Shown here: in pieces, positions 54,440 to 63,860 of the stretch | How the letters are laid out: each line of letters begins with the position of its first letter | Position numbering within the stretch: position 1 is the first letter of the stretch | DNA from: Caldicoprobacter oshimai DSM 21659 | Lineage (GTDB): Bacteria; Bacillota; Clostridia; Caldicoprobacterales; Caldicoprobacteraceae | Assembly (NCBI GenBank): GCA_000526435.1 | Contig: JAGB01000003.1 | Location: 62,001 to 126,000, forward strand | Direction: 5' to 3' | Length of the DNA stretch: 64,000 nucleotides | Position numbers and translations under genes: made by a program | Notes under the pieces: generated by a model | The model's database searches: none | What the model was told of the DNA's origin: nothing | Seen by the model: only the letters and a program-made list of their open reading frames with translations

Positions 54440-56452
54440 CTATATTCTAAAATCGACCTGACCACCCTGCCTTAAGAACAGGGGTATTACATCCAATGGC
54501 GCATCACAATCCACAGTGCACCCACCCTCATATATCTCACCGGTATGGGCATTTTTCCAGGTGCTGCCTTTGGGCAGATACACCGGTCGCCTGCGCATGT
54601 TCTCATACATCACGGGTGCTACCAGTACGTCAGGTCCAAACATCTGCTGGTCCTCCACTTCCCATGCCTGTGGATCGCCGGGATAATCATAGAACAGCGG
54701 CCTTATAACCGGCGTTCCCTTCTCGTGTGCTTCCTTCATAAGCGCCTTTATATACGGCCTGAGCTGCTCCCGCAGGAACATATACTTCTTGAGTATTTCA
54801 TAGGCCTCTTCTCCAAAGCTCCAGACCTCGTTATCAGCGCCAGAGAAGAACGCCCCGCCACCGCTGGTCCCAATAGGTTTCCTGTGCGGCAATCGCTCTC
54901 CGTGAAGCCTAAACACCGGGCAGAACACGCCATACTGGAACCAGCGAATCAAGCACTCGCGAAAATGCGGGTCATCAGGATTGCCCCTCAAAAATCCTCC
55001 AATGTCAGTGGTCCACCACGAAATCCCTACCAATCCCATATTGAGACCGGCTGTAAACTGCTCGCGCAATCCTCTAAAGCTGGAATCGACATCGCCTGAC
55101 CAGACCAATACTCCATACTTCTGGCTTCCCGCCCACGCACAGCGCACCAAATTAATTATGTCTTTCTCACCTTGCTCCTTCAACCCATCATAAAACGCCT
55201 TGGCAAAATAGCGCGGGTAGATGTTGCTGGTCTGGATGGCAGGGCCTATGTAATATCTATAAAGCGGAAAATCATATAGTCCGTATTCAGGCTCAGCCTC
55301 GTCCAGCCAGAACAGCTTAATACCCTTGTCATAATAGTTTTGCTTTACTTTTTCCCATATGAATTTCCTGGCTCCGGGATTTGTAGCATCAAAAAACACG
55401 GTATTGCCCATAAACTCCATATGAGTCGTGATGCCCATATCGTTCTTTACCAGATAATCCTTTTTTGCCATCTCCTCATAGTTCTCGCTGTTTTTCGCAA
55501 CGGTAGGCCATATCGAGACCATAACCTCAACGCCCATGCTTTTAAGTTCACGAACCATGCCTTCAGGGTCCGGCCAGTACTGAGGGTCAAACTTCCAATC
55601 GCCTTGGTTGGTCCAATGGAAGAAATCAATCACTATTACGGATAGGGGAAGCCCTCTGCGCTTATACTCTCTGGCCACATTCAGCAGCTCCTCCTGCGTC
55701 TGATAGCGCAGCTTGGACTGCCAGAAACCCATCGCGAAATCCGGCATCATGGGCGGCCTGCCAACCACTTCAGTGAACTGCTCTACTATCTCAGCAGGTG
55801 TGTCGCCGGCGGTTATCCAGTAGTCCATTTGTTTTGTAGACACCGCATGCCATTCCGTCAGGTTTTTGCCAAATGAAACCCAGCCGATGGCAGGATTGTT
55901 CCAGAAAAACCCATACCCAAGGCTGGACAGCACAAAAGGGATCGAGACCTGAGTATTCCTCTGTTCCAGCGTCAAGCGGCAGTACTTTTGATTTAAAAAC
56001 CCATGCTGATACTGGCCCATCCCATACAGTTTTTCGTTAGGGTCGGATTCAAACCTCACGGTGAGAGAATAATCATCTCCGCCTGGACGGGGCTTCCATT
56101 CCCTGGCAGGTATGTTGAGAGGGCTGCAATATCTGCTGAAGTCATTTCGATTTCTTATGTATTCCTGCAGGAGGACCTTGCCGTGCTGATTGTAAAACGT
56201 TATCATGCCGTCATCTCGAACAACCGCCCGTATCTTGCCGTTTTGGATGGTAGCTTGCTTGTCATCAATTTCGATTGCGCATTCGCCGGCATCAGCTGGC
56301 CTGGTGTCAAGTGCCCAATCCTCTTCAATGAAAGTATCCCCTTTTATACTTCTGACGCGCAAGCTATTCTTGCCCCACGGCTCAATGCACAGCTTTTCGC
56401 CATACATATAGCGGATCAAGCAATTCCCCTCTTTAATAAATGGCAAGCCCAT
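54440..56452 (-). CDS. GH31 glycoside hydrolase (alpha-xylosidase or alpha-glucosidase)
   Basis: 670 residues, with no signal peptide, so intracellular. The N-terminal beta domain (LYGMGQYQHGFLNQKYCRLT) leads into the GH31 barrel: FAMGFWQSKLRYQTQEELLN, VIVIDFFHWTNQGDWKFD, nucleophile Asp in LFWLDEAEPEYG and acid/base Asp in VWSGDVDSSF. The WLDEAEPE variant is common in bacterial alpha-xylosidases, so xyloglucan or similar oligosaccharides are a plausible substrate. ATG at 56452 has AAAGGAGG; the open frame is longer. It is downstream of the binding-protein gene, in the same operon. Confidence 0.93.
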   Translation of the reverse strand: MGLPFIKEGNCLIRYMYGEKLCIEPWGKNSLRVRSIKGDTFIEEDWALDTRPADAGECAIEIDDKQATIQNGKIRAVVRDDGMITFYNQHGKVLLQEYIRNRNDFSRYCSPLNIPAREWKPRPGGDDYSLTVRFESDPNEKLYGMGQYQHGFLNQKYCRLTLEQRNTQVSIPFVLSSLGYGFFWNNPAIGWVSFGKNLTEWHAVSTKQMDYWITAGDTPAEIVEQFTEVVGRPPMMPDFAMGFWQSKLRYQTQEELLNVAREYKRRGLPLSVIVIDFFHWTNQGDWKFDPQYWPDPEGMVRELKSMGVEVMVSIWPTVAKNSENYEEMAKKDYLVKNDMGITTHMEFMGNTVFFDATNPGARKFIWEKVKQNYYDKGIKLFWLDEAEPEYGLYDFPLYRYYIGPAIQTSNIYPRYFAKAFYDGLKEQGEKDIINLVRCAWAGSQKYGVLVWSGDVDSSFRGLREQFTAGLNMGLVGISWWTTDIGGFLRGNPDDPHFRECLIRWFQYGVFCPVFRLHGERLPHRKPIGTSGGGAFFSGADNEVWSFGEEAYEILKKYMFLREQLRPYIKALMKEAHEKGTPVIRPLFYDYPGDPQAWEVEDQQMFGPDVLVAPVMYENMRRRPVYLPKGSTWKNAHTGEIYEGGCTVDCDAPLDVIPLFLRQGGQVDFRI

Positions 56453-56550
56453 ATCTTTGACCTCCTTTTTCCATAATATTAATTTATATTCAATTAATAT
56501 ATGCTTATTGTAAACCACCTCACAACCTCGCACTTACCTGAAATTACAAT

Positions 56551-56585
56551 AAATCGAGGGCTTTGTAAAACCCAAAGCCCTCAGC
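56551..56585 (-). repeat. Intercistronic hairpin between binding-protein and GH31 genes
   Basis: GAGGGCTTTG and CAAAGCCCTC form a 10-bp stem around a 7-nt loop, without a good T-run. It may be a partial terminator or an mRNA stabiliser that lets the binding-protein gene be expressed more than downstream genes. Confidence 0.7.
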
Positions 56586-56617
56586 ACAATAACAATCATT
56601 CGCCTGTAAAGGTTATT

Positions 56618-58390
56618 TTATTCTTCTATCAATTTCTTTACTTCATTTTCCAGAGAAGCCCTTTTCTCTGCCTGCTCTTTCTGGAACTCGACACACTGCT
56701 GATATCCGTACTCGTTGGCCTTTTGTATCATCTCTTCCACAATAGCGTCAAACTCAGCATCGCTTTTTGCATAGATGGCTCTCCACGAGTAAGTCTTGAT
56801 GGTATCGGCCACCTGATTCCATACAACCAGCAGCTCATCGCTCTTGGGCGGTTCGGAATAGGTTGTACCCAGTGCAATTGAAACATGCCCCTTCTTTTCC
56901 AGGTACTCGTTGAGGTCCAAAGCTCCTGCCCAGTTCCTCCAATCCTGTTCAATTTCGCTTACCGGGCGGGAAAGCCTGGTCTCCCAGCGCAGATAGTTAT
57001 AGGTGTCGCCGTTGGAAGCCTCGGGATTGACAGCGTCCTTCGACCATGTGGTATTGTTTATCTTGTTAGTACCGTCCGTAAAGGTTCCGCTGTAGCCGCC
57101 AGTCATCTGCGTGTTGCCGTCAGCCATGCAGGCCTCGCCGAGTTCGGTCAGATACGGCCTACCCTGGTCATCATAATCCCAGGTTACACCCTTGGGCCCG
57201 TAGAAGCTGGTCATGGTTCCCTCAGGGGTTGCCAGCCAGTTGATTATGGCCATGCACAGCTCAGGATAGTTGGTCTTGGCTCCAATGGTCCAGACGCGAT
57301 TGCCGCCATAGACATTGAGCCCGTAAGCCAGGTTTTTCTGATCTTTTGCGGCCAAAGGCAGCATCGCTTTGCCCTGCTCCAAATGCTTGGGCGTATTATA
57401 CGCACCCATTGACATCCAGTCAAATATATTGAAGAATGCAGCACCGGTCTGATACTTCTCTATCATAGCATCATAGGGCTGTGTCATGGAGTCAGGGTCA
57501 AGCAGGCCTTTCTGATATAGCTGGTTATAGAACTTCAATGCTCTCAGATACATACCATCTTTCTTAAGAGCATCTTCATATTCTTGTGTGTTTACATTGT
57601 AAAGCCCAAATCCAAATTCATCATAACCATAAAGTGCACCGGTGGCTTTCACCATCATGACCATATTTCCATCCCAATCCGGGAACATGGATACGCCATA
57701 TGTCTTGGCACCTGTATCAGAAGTTGGCTCCAGGCGCACCATTTCCTCCAAAAGTCCCACAAAGTCTTCCAAGGTATTTACCTCAGGGTAACCGAGCTTC
57801 TTGTAGAGGTCCCATCTGATAAACGGCCCATAGAAAAACGCCTCGTGCTCTTCTGGGCTGGTCCCTACGTTGTGCCCAAACCCGTAAAGCTTTCCATCTG
57901 GAGAAATCTTCTTATTCTTCTCCAGAGCCGGCTGCATGTGTTCCCAGATATAGGGACCGTATTCCTGAACCAGGTTGTCCTCTTCCCAGTCAAGCAACAG
58001 CCCTGCCTTGATTGCCTGGATATACTCGTCGCTGTCGTTTCCAAACACAACTATATCTCCAAGGTTCCCTGCGGCCATACGGGTTGCAAAAGTGCCGTCA
58101 CCTTCGTTTATGATGTTCAGTTTAACATTGAATTTTTCCTTCATGACCTGAGCAAACCAACCAATCTGTTCACCCGAGTAGTTTGCCAGCTGAGTGTAAA
58201 CATCCAAGGTGACCGTCTCTTCAGGTATTATATCAGCCAGATCACCAGCTGTCCCCTCACCGGCACCTTCATCTGTCCCGGAAGGCTGCTCCTCTCCTTT
58301 TTCTTTTTGTGCGGTGTTGCTGCAAGCAGCCATTGCAAACACCATGCCTAAAACCAGCAAAATAGCCATCAGCTTGGTCAGTTTTTTCAT
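56618..58390 (-). CDS. Carbohydrate ABC transporter substrate-binding lipoprotein (SBP family 1)
   Basis: 590 residues. The signal peptide with lipobox MAAC is followed by an acidic Gly/Glu-rich linker. The binding fold includes WFAQVMKEKFNVKLNIINEG, GLLLDWEEDNLVQEYGPYIW and the late GYSGTFTDGTNKINNTTWSK. Length and layout match the large LipO/YtcQ-type lipoproteins that pair with LplB/LplC-type permeases, which take up complex plant-derived oligosaccharides. The start follows AAAGGAGG. Confidence 0.93.
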   Translation of the reverse strand: MKKLTKLMAILLVLGMVFAMAACSNTAQKEKGEEQPSGTDEGAGEGTAGDLADIIPEETVTLDVYTQLANYSGEQIGWFAQVMKEKFNVKLNIINEGDGTFATRMAAGNLGDIVVFGNDSDEYIQAIKAGLLLDWEEDNLVQEYGPYIWEHMQPALEKNKKISPDGKLYGFGHNVGTSPEEHEAFFYGPFIRWDLYKKLGYPEVNTLEDFVGLLEEMVRLEPTSDTGAKTYGVSMFPDWDGNMVMMVKATGALYGYDEFGFGLYNVNTQEYEDALKKDGMYLRALKFYNQLYQKGLLDPDSMTQPYDAMIEKYQTGAAFFNIFDWMSMGAYNTPKHLEQGKAMLPLAAKDQKNLAYGLNVYGGNRVWTIGAKTNYPELCMAIINWLATPEGTMTSFYGPKGVTWDYDDQGRPYLTELGEACMADGNTQMTGGYSGTFTDGTNKINNTTWSKDAVNPEASNGDTYNYLRWETRLSRPVSEIEQDWRNWAGALDLNEYLEKKGHVSIALGTTYSEPPKSDELLVVWNQVADTIKTYSWRAIYAKSDAEFDAIVEEMIQKANEYGYQQCVEFQKEQAEKRASLENEVKKLIEE

Positions 58391-58438
58391 TGAAAATATA
58401 CCTCCTTTAAATTTCTGTATTTTGTTGTATATTTTGCA

Positions 58439-58511
58439 TTTTCACCTTGTGTAATGGAATGGAGCGCCTAAAGAATCTTCAGAAAGCCCAATCCCACCTC
58501 CAAGGTGAAAA
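58439..58511. repeat. Inverted repeat between permease and binding-protein genes
   Basis: TTTTCACCTTG (58439) and CAAGGTGAAAA (58501) are exact complements about 50 nt apart, spanning the intergenic gap. A possible mRNA-processing or stabilising structure in front of the binding-protein gene. Confidence 0.55.
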
Positions 58512-58528
58512 ATTGTAAGCATTGTTCA

Positions 58529-59476
58529 TCAACCTTTGACCGCTCCAAGCATGATACCCTTTACAAAGTACCTCTGCATAAATGGATAAACCAGAAGTAT
58601 AGGAATGATTGTAACCATGGCAACCGTCAGCTTTACCGTTCTAATGTTGAGCAGCGAATTTAAAACCTGCGGGTTTATAGAACCACCTGAATTCATAAGG
58701 GCTGACAGGTTGGACGTACTGGTCAAGTATATATACAGCCTGTACTGAAGGGTATAAAGCTGCGGTTTACCCGACATCAGTATCATGGAATCCACAAAGC
58801 TATTCCAATGTCCTACGGCGCCAAATATGGCAATGGTGGCTAAAATGGGTTTGCTGAGCGGCCAGATAAGCCGGGTAAATATCGTGAAATACCCTGCTCC
58901 ATCGATAAAAGCGCTCTCTTCCAGCTCTGCTGGAATCGACTCTATATAAGTCTTTACCAGTATTATATTAAAGGGCGAAACAATTCCCGGAATTATATAC
59001 CCCCAAAAGTTATTTGTAAGCCCCAGCATTGACATATTCAAATACCAGGGTATAAGGCCGGCATTGAAATACATGGTGACAATCAAAAATCGGTAGATAA
59101 ACCTGCGTCCCCACATCTCCTTCTTTGTAACCAGATATCCAACAAATGCCGAAGCCACCACCATAAAAGCCGTGCCTATAACCGTCCTTGCTACAGTTAC
59201 CAGGGCAGATGTCCCCAGGTTGTTCACGTTAGCCAATGCCAGATAGTTGTTGAAATGGATTCCCACGGGATACCACTTTATCTGACCGGTTCGTACCAGT
59301 TCGTTATCGCTTATGGTATTAATAAACAGGTAGTAAAAAGGGAATACACAAGCAAAGGTAAACAATATATAGAATGTATAGTTGAGTATATTAAATACCA
59401 CATCGCCCGCCGATATTTTGTGCCTGCGCTTCGTATAGCTCCCAAGTGCCGTTTGCTTCTTGACTACAGCATCCAT
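58529..59476 (-). CDS. Carbohydrate ABC transporter permease (LplC/YtcP-type)
   Basis: 315 residues, six helices. The N terminus has the family's KISAGDVVFNILNYTFYILF, and the cytoplasmic EAA loop is LEESAFIDGAGYFTIFTRLI for contact with the ATPase. No ATPase gene is in the operon, so it must use a shared one such as an MsmX-like ATPase elsewhere. It follows the first permease by 13 nt. Confidence 0.93.
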   Translation of the reverse strand: MDAVVKKQTALGSYTKRRHKISAGDVVFNILNYTFYILFTFACVFPFYYLFINTISDNELVRTGQIKWYPVGIHFNNYLALANVNNLGTSALVTVARTVIGTAFMVVASAFVGYLVTKKEMWGRRFIYRFLIVTMYFNAGLIPWYLNMSMLGLTNNFWGYIIPGIVSPFNIILVKTYIESIPAELEESAFIDGAGYFTIFTRLIWPLSKPILATIAIFGAVGHWNSFVDSMILMSGKPQLYTLQYRLYIYLTSTSNLSALMNSGGSINPQVLNSLLNIRTVKLTVAMVTIIPILLVYPFMQRYFVKGIMLGAVKG

Positions 59477-59489
59477 GCTTTGACCTCCT

Positions 59490-60941
59490 TTATATTATGC
59501 TCTCACCGCGGATTAGTTTGGAAACCTTGTTGGCGCCAAACAGCAACGTAATGCTTATAAGCGATTTAAGCATCCCAACAACGGTGGCAAGCGGAATGTT
59601 GCCAGAACCGCCACTGCCAAGGCCCAAGGTATATACATACAAATCCAGAACTTCTATGGTTTCCTTGTTGGCTGCATTCTTAAACACGAAGTACTGATCC
59701 ATACCGTTGGACAGTATATTGGCTATCGACAAAAGTAGCAATACGAAGAAAGTGGGCATCAATCCAGGCACTGTTATATACCACATTCTCTTGAAACGAC
59801 CAGCACCGTCAATAGTAGCGGCCTCATACAACTGCTGATCTATACTCGAGATTCCAGCTATATATATGATTGCGCTCCAGCCAAGGCCTTTCCATGTCCC
59901 CCAGGCCCACATCTTCAGCCATATATGCTCGCCACTCATCAGATAGTTGGTTCCGTTTTCAATAATCCCCAAATCGATCAATATAGCATTTACAAACCCT
60001 TCGGTAGAAAACATTGCAAACGCAACGCTGTAAACCAAAACCCAGCTTATAAAATTGGGAATCGTAGTGCATGTCTGCACTATTTTACGGAATTTGCTTG
60101 CCCTTATCTCGGCAAGAAAGATGGCAAAAGCCATGGGCAGCCATGAAGTTGCAATGCCCAATCCACTCATGACCAGCGTATTCCTGAGTACCCTTGCTAT
60201 ATCAGCCCGGGTGGCCGGATTCTCAAACAAGTAAGTAAACCATTTAAAGCCAACAAAACTCTCACGTGTCAGGCTAGCCCCAGGCCTGTAATCATAAAAT
60301 GCATAACGCCATCCCCAAAGCGGCAGATATGAGAACACAAAGCACAGTATCACAAAAGGCAATATCATCAAAAACAGCTTATATTTGTTTTCCATTTCAT
60401 ATCCGTCTTCGGCAGTAGGTTTTGGAATTCTCATTATGTTAATAAGGCCAAGGACAAACGTAACTATAAACAGGCTCAGAAAAATCCAAAACCCTCCTGC
60501 AAACATCGGTTCAACTCGATCCGGATTGCTTGTCTGAGAGATCTGGGAATAAGCTGGTAGCAACAGCAAAAGCGCAAGAGTGCCAAGCAGTGAAGCTATG
60601 GCAATAAGCTTGGCTCCCAGCCGCTGCAAGCGCTTTTTACCCAGCGTAATACAACACCCTACAGCCACAACGGCAATGCTAATGCACACAAACAAGGATG
60701 AGATGTAAAGCATTTGAAGAGCGCTTTCTGCCACCCATCCCCTATTCAATGCCCTCGTAAATCCTGACACAATGGATGAGTAGGAAAGTGCCATGGTAAT
60801 CAAGGCGGAACTTTTATTGATCAAACCACTCATCCGAGCAGGGTTTATCGACGGAATAACAGCAGAAATTAAGAGCACAATGACCACTGCTCTTAAGAGA
60901 ATCATAAATATATCGCTGTGCTGTGACTGATTCTTCGCCAT
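59490..60941 (-). CDS. Carbohydrate ABC transporter permease (LplB-type) with an N-terminal membrane extension
   Basis: 483 residues. The C-terminal about 300 residues are a standard LplB-type permease (KLFLMILPFVILCFVFSYLP at the start; EAA loop QQLYEAATIDGAGRFKRMWY; final LKSLISITLLFGANKVSKLI). The first about 180 residues are additional and contain roughly four more hydrophobic helices (IFMILLRAVVIVLLISAVIP; LYISSLFVCISIAVVAVGCC; LIAIASLLGTLALLLLLPAY; FWIFLSLFIVTFVLGLINIM). The extension may serve assembly or regulation. First structural gene after lacI, 29 nt downstream. Confidence 0.9.
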   Translation of the reverse strand: MAKNQSQHSDIFMILLRAVVIVLLISAVIPSINPARMSGLINKSSALITMALSYSSIVSGFTRALNRGWVAESALQMLYISSLFVCISIAVVAVGCCITLGKKRLQRLGAKLIAIASLLGTLALLLLLPAYSQISQTSNPDRVEPMFAGGFWIFLSLFIVTFVLGLINIMRIPKPTAEDGYEMENKYKLFLMILPFVILCFVFSYLPLWGWRYAFYDYRPGASLTRESFVGFKWFTYLFENPATRADIARVLRNTLVMSGLGIATSWLPMAFAIFLAEIRASKFRKIVQTCTTIPNFISWVLVYSVAFAMFSTEGFVNAILIDLGIIENGTNYLMSGEHIWLKMWAWGTWKGLGWSAIIYIAGISSIDQQLYEAATIDGAGRFKRMWYITVPGLMPTFFVLLLLSIANILSNGMDQYFVFKNAANKETIEVLDLYVYTLGLGSGGSGNIPLATVVGMLKSLISITLLFGANKVSKLIRGESII

Positions 60942-60970
60942 TTTAATCCTCCTTTGTCAATAAAAGCTTG

Positions 60971-61978
60971 TTACACCAATCCTACAGACTGATTGGTGAG
61001 TAGCTCCCCCTTGACTATAATCGGTTCCAATTTGGGATTTTGCGGATGCTCTATGTTGTAAATAAGCAATTTTGCTGCTTCCCTTCCTATTTTATCGGTA
61101 TCCTGGCGAACGGTAGTCAATCTCGGAGAAATAAGGCGGGAATATATGACGCCATCATATCCGGCTATAGAGATATCGTCAGGGATTTTCAAGCCCGCCT
61201 CTTGAATGGCTTCTATAGCACCAAAGGCCGATACGTCGTCAGGAAGCAAAATACATGTAGGTCTGTCCTCCAGCTGTAACAGTTTTTCGGTAGCTTTTTT
61301 AGTGGTGTAGGGATTTGTATATAAGCTCTCCAGCATGTATTCCTGTCTCACTTCCAACCCCAGTTCCCTTAAAGTGCTTACATATCCTTCTATGCGCTGC
61401 TGCGTGACATAAGAATCTGTGCCATGAATAAAAGCAATCTTTCTGTGTCCCATAGAGTACACGTAGCGAACTAGTTCGGCCATATCATTCCTGTTGTCGG
61501 ACAACACGCACCCGCATCCAGGAAATATATAATCTATGCTAACAACGGGCACATCGCTCTTGGCAAGCTCCTGCACTTCGGGGTCATTGGGCTCCACACA
61601 GGCAATACAGACACCCTCAATGCCTCTAAACTTACAGTTCTGCAACAGGGTTATAATCTGCTTACCCCATCGCTTGTGGATAAACGTAATGTTATAACCA
61701 TTTTCCTCCGCTTCACTTTTAAAACTGTTGAGCACATGAGAAAAGTACAAATGAGTAAGCCCATTATTCTGGTCGTCCACAAACAAGATACCCAGAGTAA
61801 AAGTACGATTGGTTTTGAGGGCACGGGCATGGGCATTGGGAACATATCCCAGTTCCTTTGCAGTTTTTAACACTAAACGGCGAGTTTCTTCACTAACGTC
61901 TTTGTATCCATTCAACGCTTTGCTCACAGTGGATACAGACACGCCGCATTTTATAGATATATCGCGAATACTCACCAT
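60971..61978 (-). CDS. LacI-family transcriptional regulator
   Basis: 335 residues. The DNA-binding domain is complete (SIRDISIKCGVSVSTVSKAL, NGYKDVSEETRRLVLKTAKE, hinge LGYVPNAHARALKT), followed by a periplasmic-binding-protein-like sensor (TFTLGILFVDDQNNGLTHLY; PDDISIAGYDGVIYSRLISP; LTTVRQDTDKIGREAAKLLI). It probably represses the downstream transporter and hydrolase genes until an imported sugar binds. Two AACGTT-centred sites around its promoter are the likely operators. Confidence 0.95.
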   Translation of the reverse strand: MVSIRDISIKCGVSVSTVSKALNGYKDVSEETRRLVLKTAKELGYVPNAHARALKTNRTFTLGILFVDDQNNGLTHLYFSHVLNSFKSEAEENGYNITFIHKRWGKQIITLLQNCKFRGIEGVCIACVEPNDPEVQELAKSDVPVVSIDYIFPGCGCVLSDNRNDMAELVRYVYSMGHRKIAFIHGTDSYVTQQRIEGYVSTLRELGLEVRQEYMLESLYTNPYTTKKATEKLLQLEDRPTCILLPDDVSAFGAIEAIQEAGLKIPDDISIAGYDGVIYSRLISPRLTTVRQDTDKIGREAAKLLIYNIEHPQNPKLEPIIVKGELLTNQSVGLV

Positions 61979-62104
61979 ACTTAACCCATCCCCATCCCAG
62001 CATTATAAAACCATACAACAATTTTTACTGATACACTGCATTCTGCCAGTTTGCTACATATCTGTAGTTTTATCCCATAAAATAAACATAAAAATAAATT
62101 GTTC

Positions 62105-62188
62105 GAAAACGTTTTATCATTTTTATTAACTATTTAAAGAATAACATATAATTATTGTATTTGTCAATATATTTTTGAGAACGTTTGT
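62105..62188 (-). promoter_or_regulatory. Promoter of the sugar operon with two LacI-type operators
   Basis: TTGACA (62162-62167), a 17-nt spacer and TTATTC (62139-62144), read leftwards. GAAAACGTTTTAT (62105-62117) lies just downstream and TGAGAACGTTTGT (62176-62188) just upstream. Both are centred on the AACGTT typical of LacI/CcpA-type operators, about 72 bp apart, which would allow looping. Confidence 0.7.
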
Positions 62189-62260
62189 TGTTATTCTGTG
62201 ATAATGTCATATTGAAATTATTCTGATATAATGTCATACATGAGAGAGGAGATATTCAAC

Positions 62261-63604
62261 ATGACACAAAAAGAAATGACCCGTTTAAGAGTCATAAATC
62301 AAACAATTGATAAAGTTATAACCATCAGAGAAGCTGCTGAGCTTCTAAACCTCAGTGAACGCCAAGTAATAAGGTTGAAAAAGGGGGTTTTGAAAGAAGG
62401 ACCTGCGTTCATCATCCACAAAAACAGAGGTCGAAAGCCCCAGCATGCTCTCTCTGATGAACTTAAAAACACCATCATTAACCTTAAAAAAAGCGAAAAA
62501 TACTGTGACGTAAACTTCAACCATTTCGTCGACTTACTTATGGAAAATGAAAACATTAAAGTAAGTTATTCCTCTGTATACAGAATTCTAACAAAAGAAG
62601 GTATTAGCAGCCCTAGAAAACACCGTAAACGTAAAGCCCACCACAGAAGAAAAAGGATGCCCCAGAAAGGTATGCTCGTCCAAATAGATGCTTCTAAACA
62701 CGATTGGATAGATGGACTCCCACCTTTTACCCTCCACGGGGCTATTGATGATGCCACAGGCGAAATACTCGCTCTATTCTTCACTCAACAAGAGTGTATG
62801 GAAGGATACTTTGAAATCATACGTCAAATAATCACTAATCATGGCGTTCCCTTAAGCCTGTACTCTGACCGCCATACCATCTTCGTCTCTCCCAATGATG
62901 GTAAACTTTCTATCGAAGAACAACTTGCAGGAAAAACAGTTAGCCTTACACAGTTCGGCAGAGCTATGGAAGAACTCGGCATCAATATAATCAAAGCCAG
63001 ATCCCCTCAGGCTAAAGGGCGTGTCGAAAAACTCTGGGATACTCTTCAGGATAGGTTGAAAGCCGAACTTAAAATCTATGGTATCAATTCAATTGAGGCT
63101 GCTAATGCTTTTTTACCCAGATTTATTCAATCCTACAACAAAAGATTCGGGGTTGAGCCTGAAAACCCACAGCCTGCGTTCAGGCCTCTTGACCCTGCTA
63201 TCAACCTCGACTATATCTTGTGCATCAAGGAACGTCGCACCATCATCGAAGGCTCTGCCTTCTCATACAAGGGGAAATATTATCAACTGGTCAAGGACGG
63301 CAAAAAAGTCCCTGCTATGCCCAAAGCTAAACTTACCGTCCTATTCAGCCCTAAAATAGGCGTAAAAGCTTTCTATGCCGGTACGATATATGATACCCTA
63401 ATACTCGAAGAACGACCTAAAAAACAAGCTTTACAGCAGTCTGAGCATAAATCAGAGAAGAAGCATAATCCCGTAAAACCGGCTCCTGACCACCCATGGA
63501 AACAACAGGCTCAAAAAAGGCCTAGAATCTCTTACGAAGAAACTGATCGCGAGATCCTTGAGATGCTAGACCAGCTGTTTAATTCCACACGAGCTTGGGC
63601 ATAG
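62261..63604 (+). CDS. ISNCY-family transposase
   Basis: 447 residues from ATG with GAGAGGAG upstream. An N-terminal helix-turn-helix (TIREAAELLNLSERQVIRLK) and a second one (VSYSSVYRILTKEGISSPRK) precede an integrase-type catalytic core with Asp in GMLVQIDASKHDWIDG, Asp in PLSLYSDRHTIFVSPN and Glu in ARSPQAKGRVEKLWDTLQDR. A C-terminal beta domain and a charged tail follow. It has no disabling mutation, unlike every other transposase here, so it is the likeliest active element. Confidence 0.92.
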   Translation: MTQKEMTRLRVINQTIDKVITIREAAELLNLSERQVIRLKKGVLKEGPAFIIHKNRGRKPQHALSDELKNTIINLKKSEKYCDVNFNHFVDLLMENENIKVSYSSVYRILTKEGISSPRKHRKRKAHHRRKRMPQKGMLVQIDASKHDWIDGLPPFTLHGAIDDATGEILALFFTQQECMEGYFEIIRQIITNHGVPLSLYSDRHTIFVSPNDGKLSIEEQLAGKTVSLTQFGRAMEELGINIIKARSPQAKGRVEKLWDTLQDRLKAELKIYGINSIEAANAFLPRFIQSYNKRFGVEPENPQPAFRPLDPAINLDYILCIKERRTIIEGSAFSYKGKYYQLVKDGKKVPAMPKAKLTVLFSPKIGVKAFYAGTIYDTLILEERPKKQALQQSEHKSEKKHNPVKPAPDHPWKQQAQKRPRISYEETDREILEMLDQLFNSTRAWA

Positions 63605-63726
63605 CATTTTTATCTATCGCTTCTCCTATAGATTATCATACAAGCTTTGATAATATTTATCAAGGCCTAGTTTCTTATTGCCTTTTTTGCCCCCATAATA
63701 TAGTATTAAAAAGCCCTAGACTCAGA

Positions 63727-63860
63727 GTGCATGTCAAGTGGACCGTGGAATAAGTTGGAGTGACCCTAGAGCTTTGCTGCTTATGCCGCGAAAGCCACTT
63801 GACATGCACCCCCTTGGGTAAGCTTTTGCCTATGCCGGTGGGTGTATTACACCCACCGGC
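63727..63860. repeat. Structured region inside the ISNCY element, 3' of the transposase
   Basis: GTGCATGTCAAGTGG (63727-63741) pairs exactly with CCACTTGACATGCAC (63795-63809). A second hairpin follows: GCCGGTGGGTGT and ACACCCACCGGC around ATT (63834-63860). No T-run follows. It could be a read-through barrier, a transposase-binding region or a small structured RNA. Confidence 0.7.
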
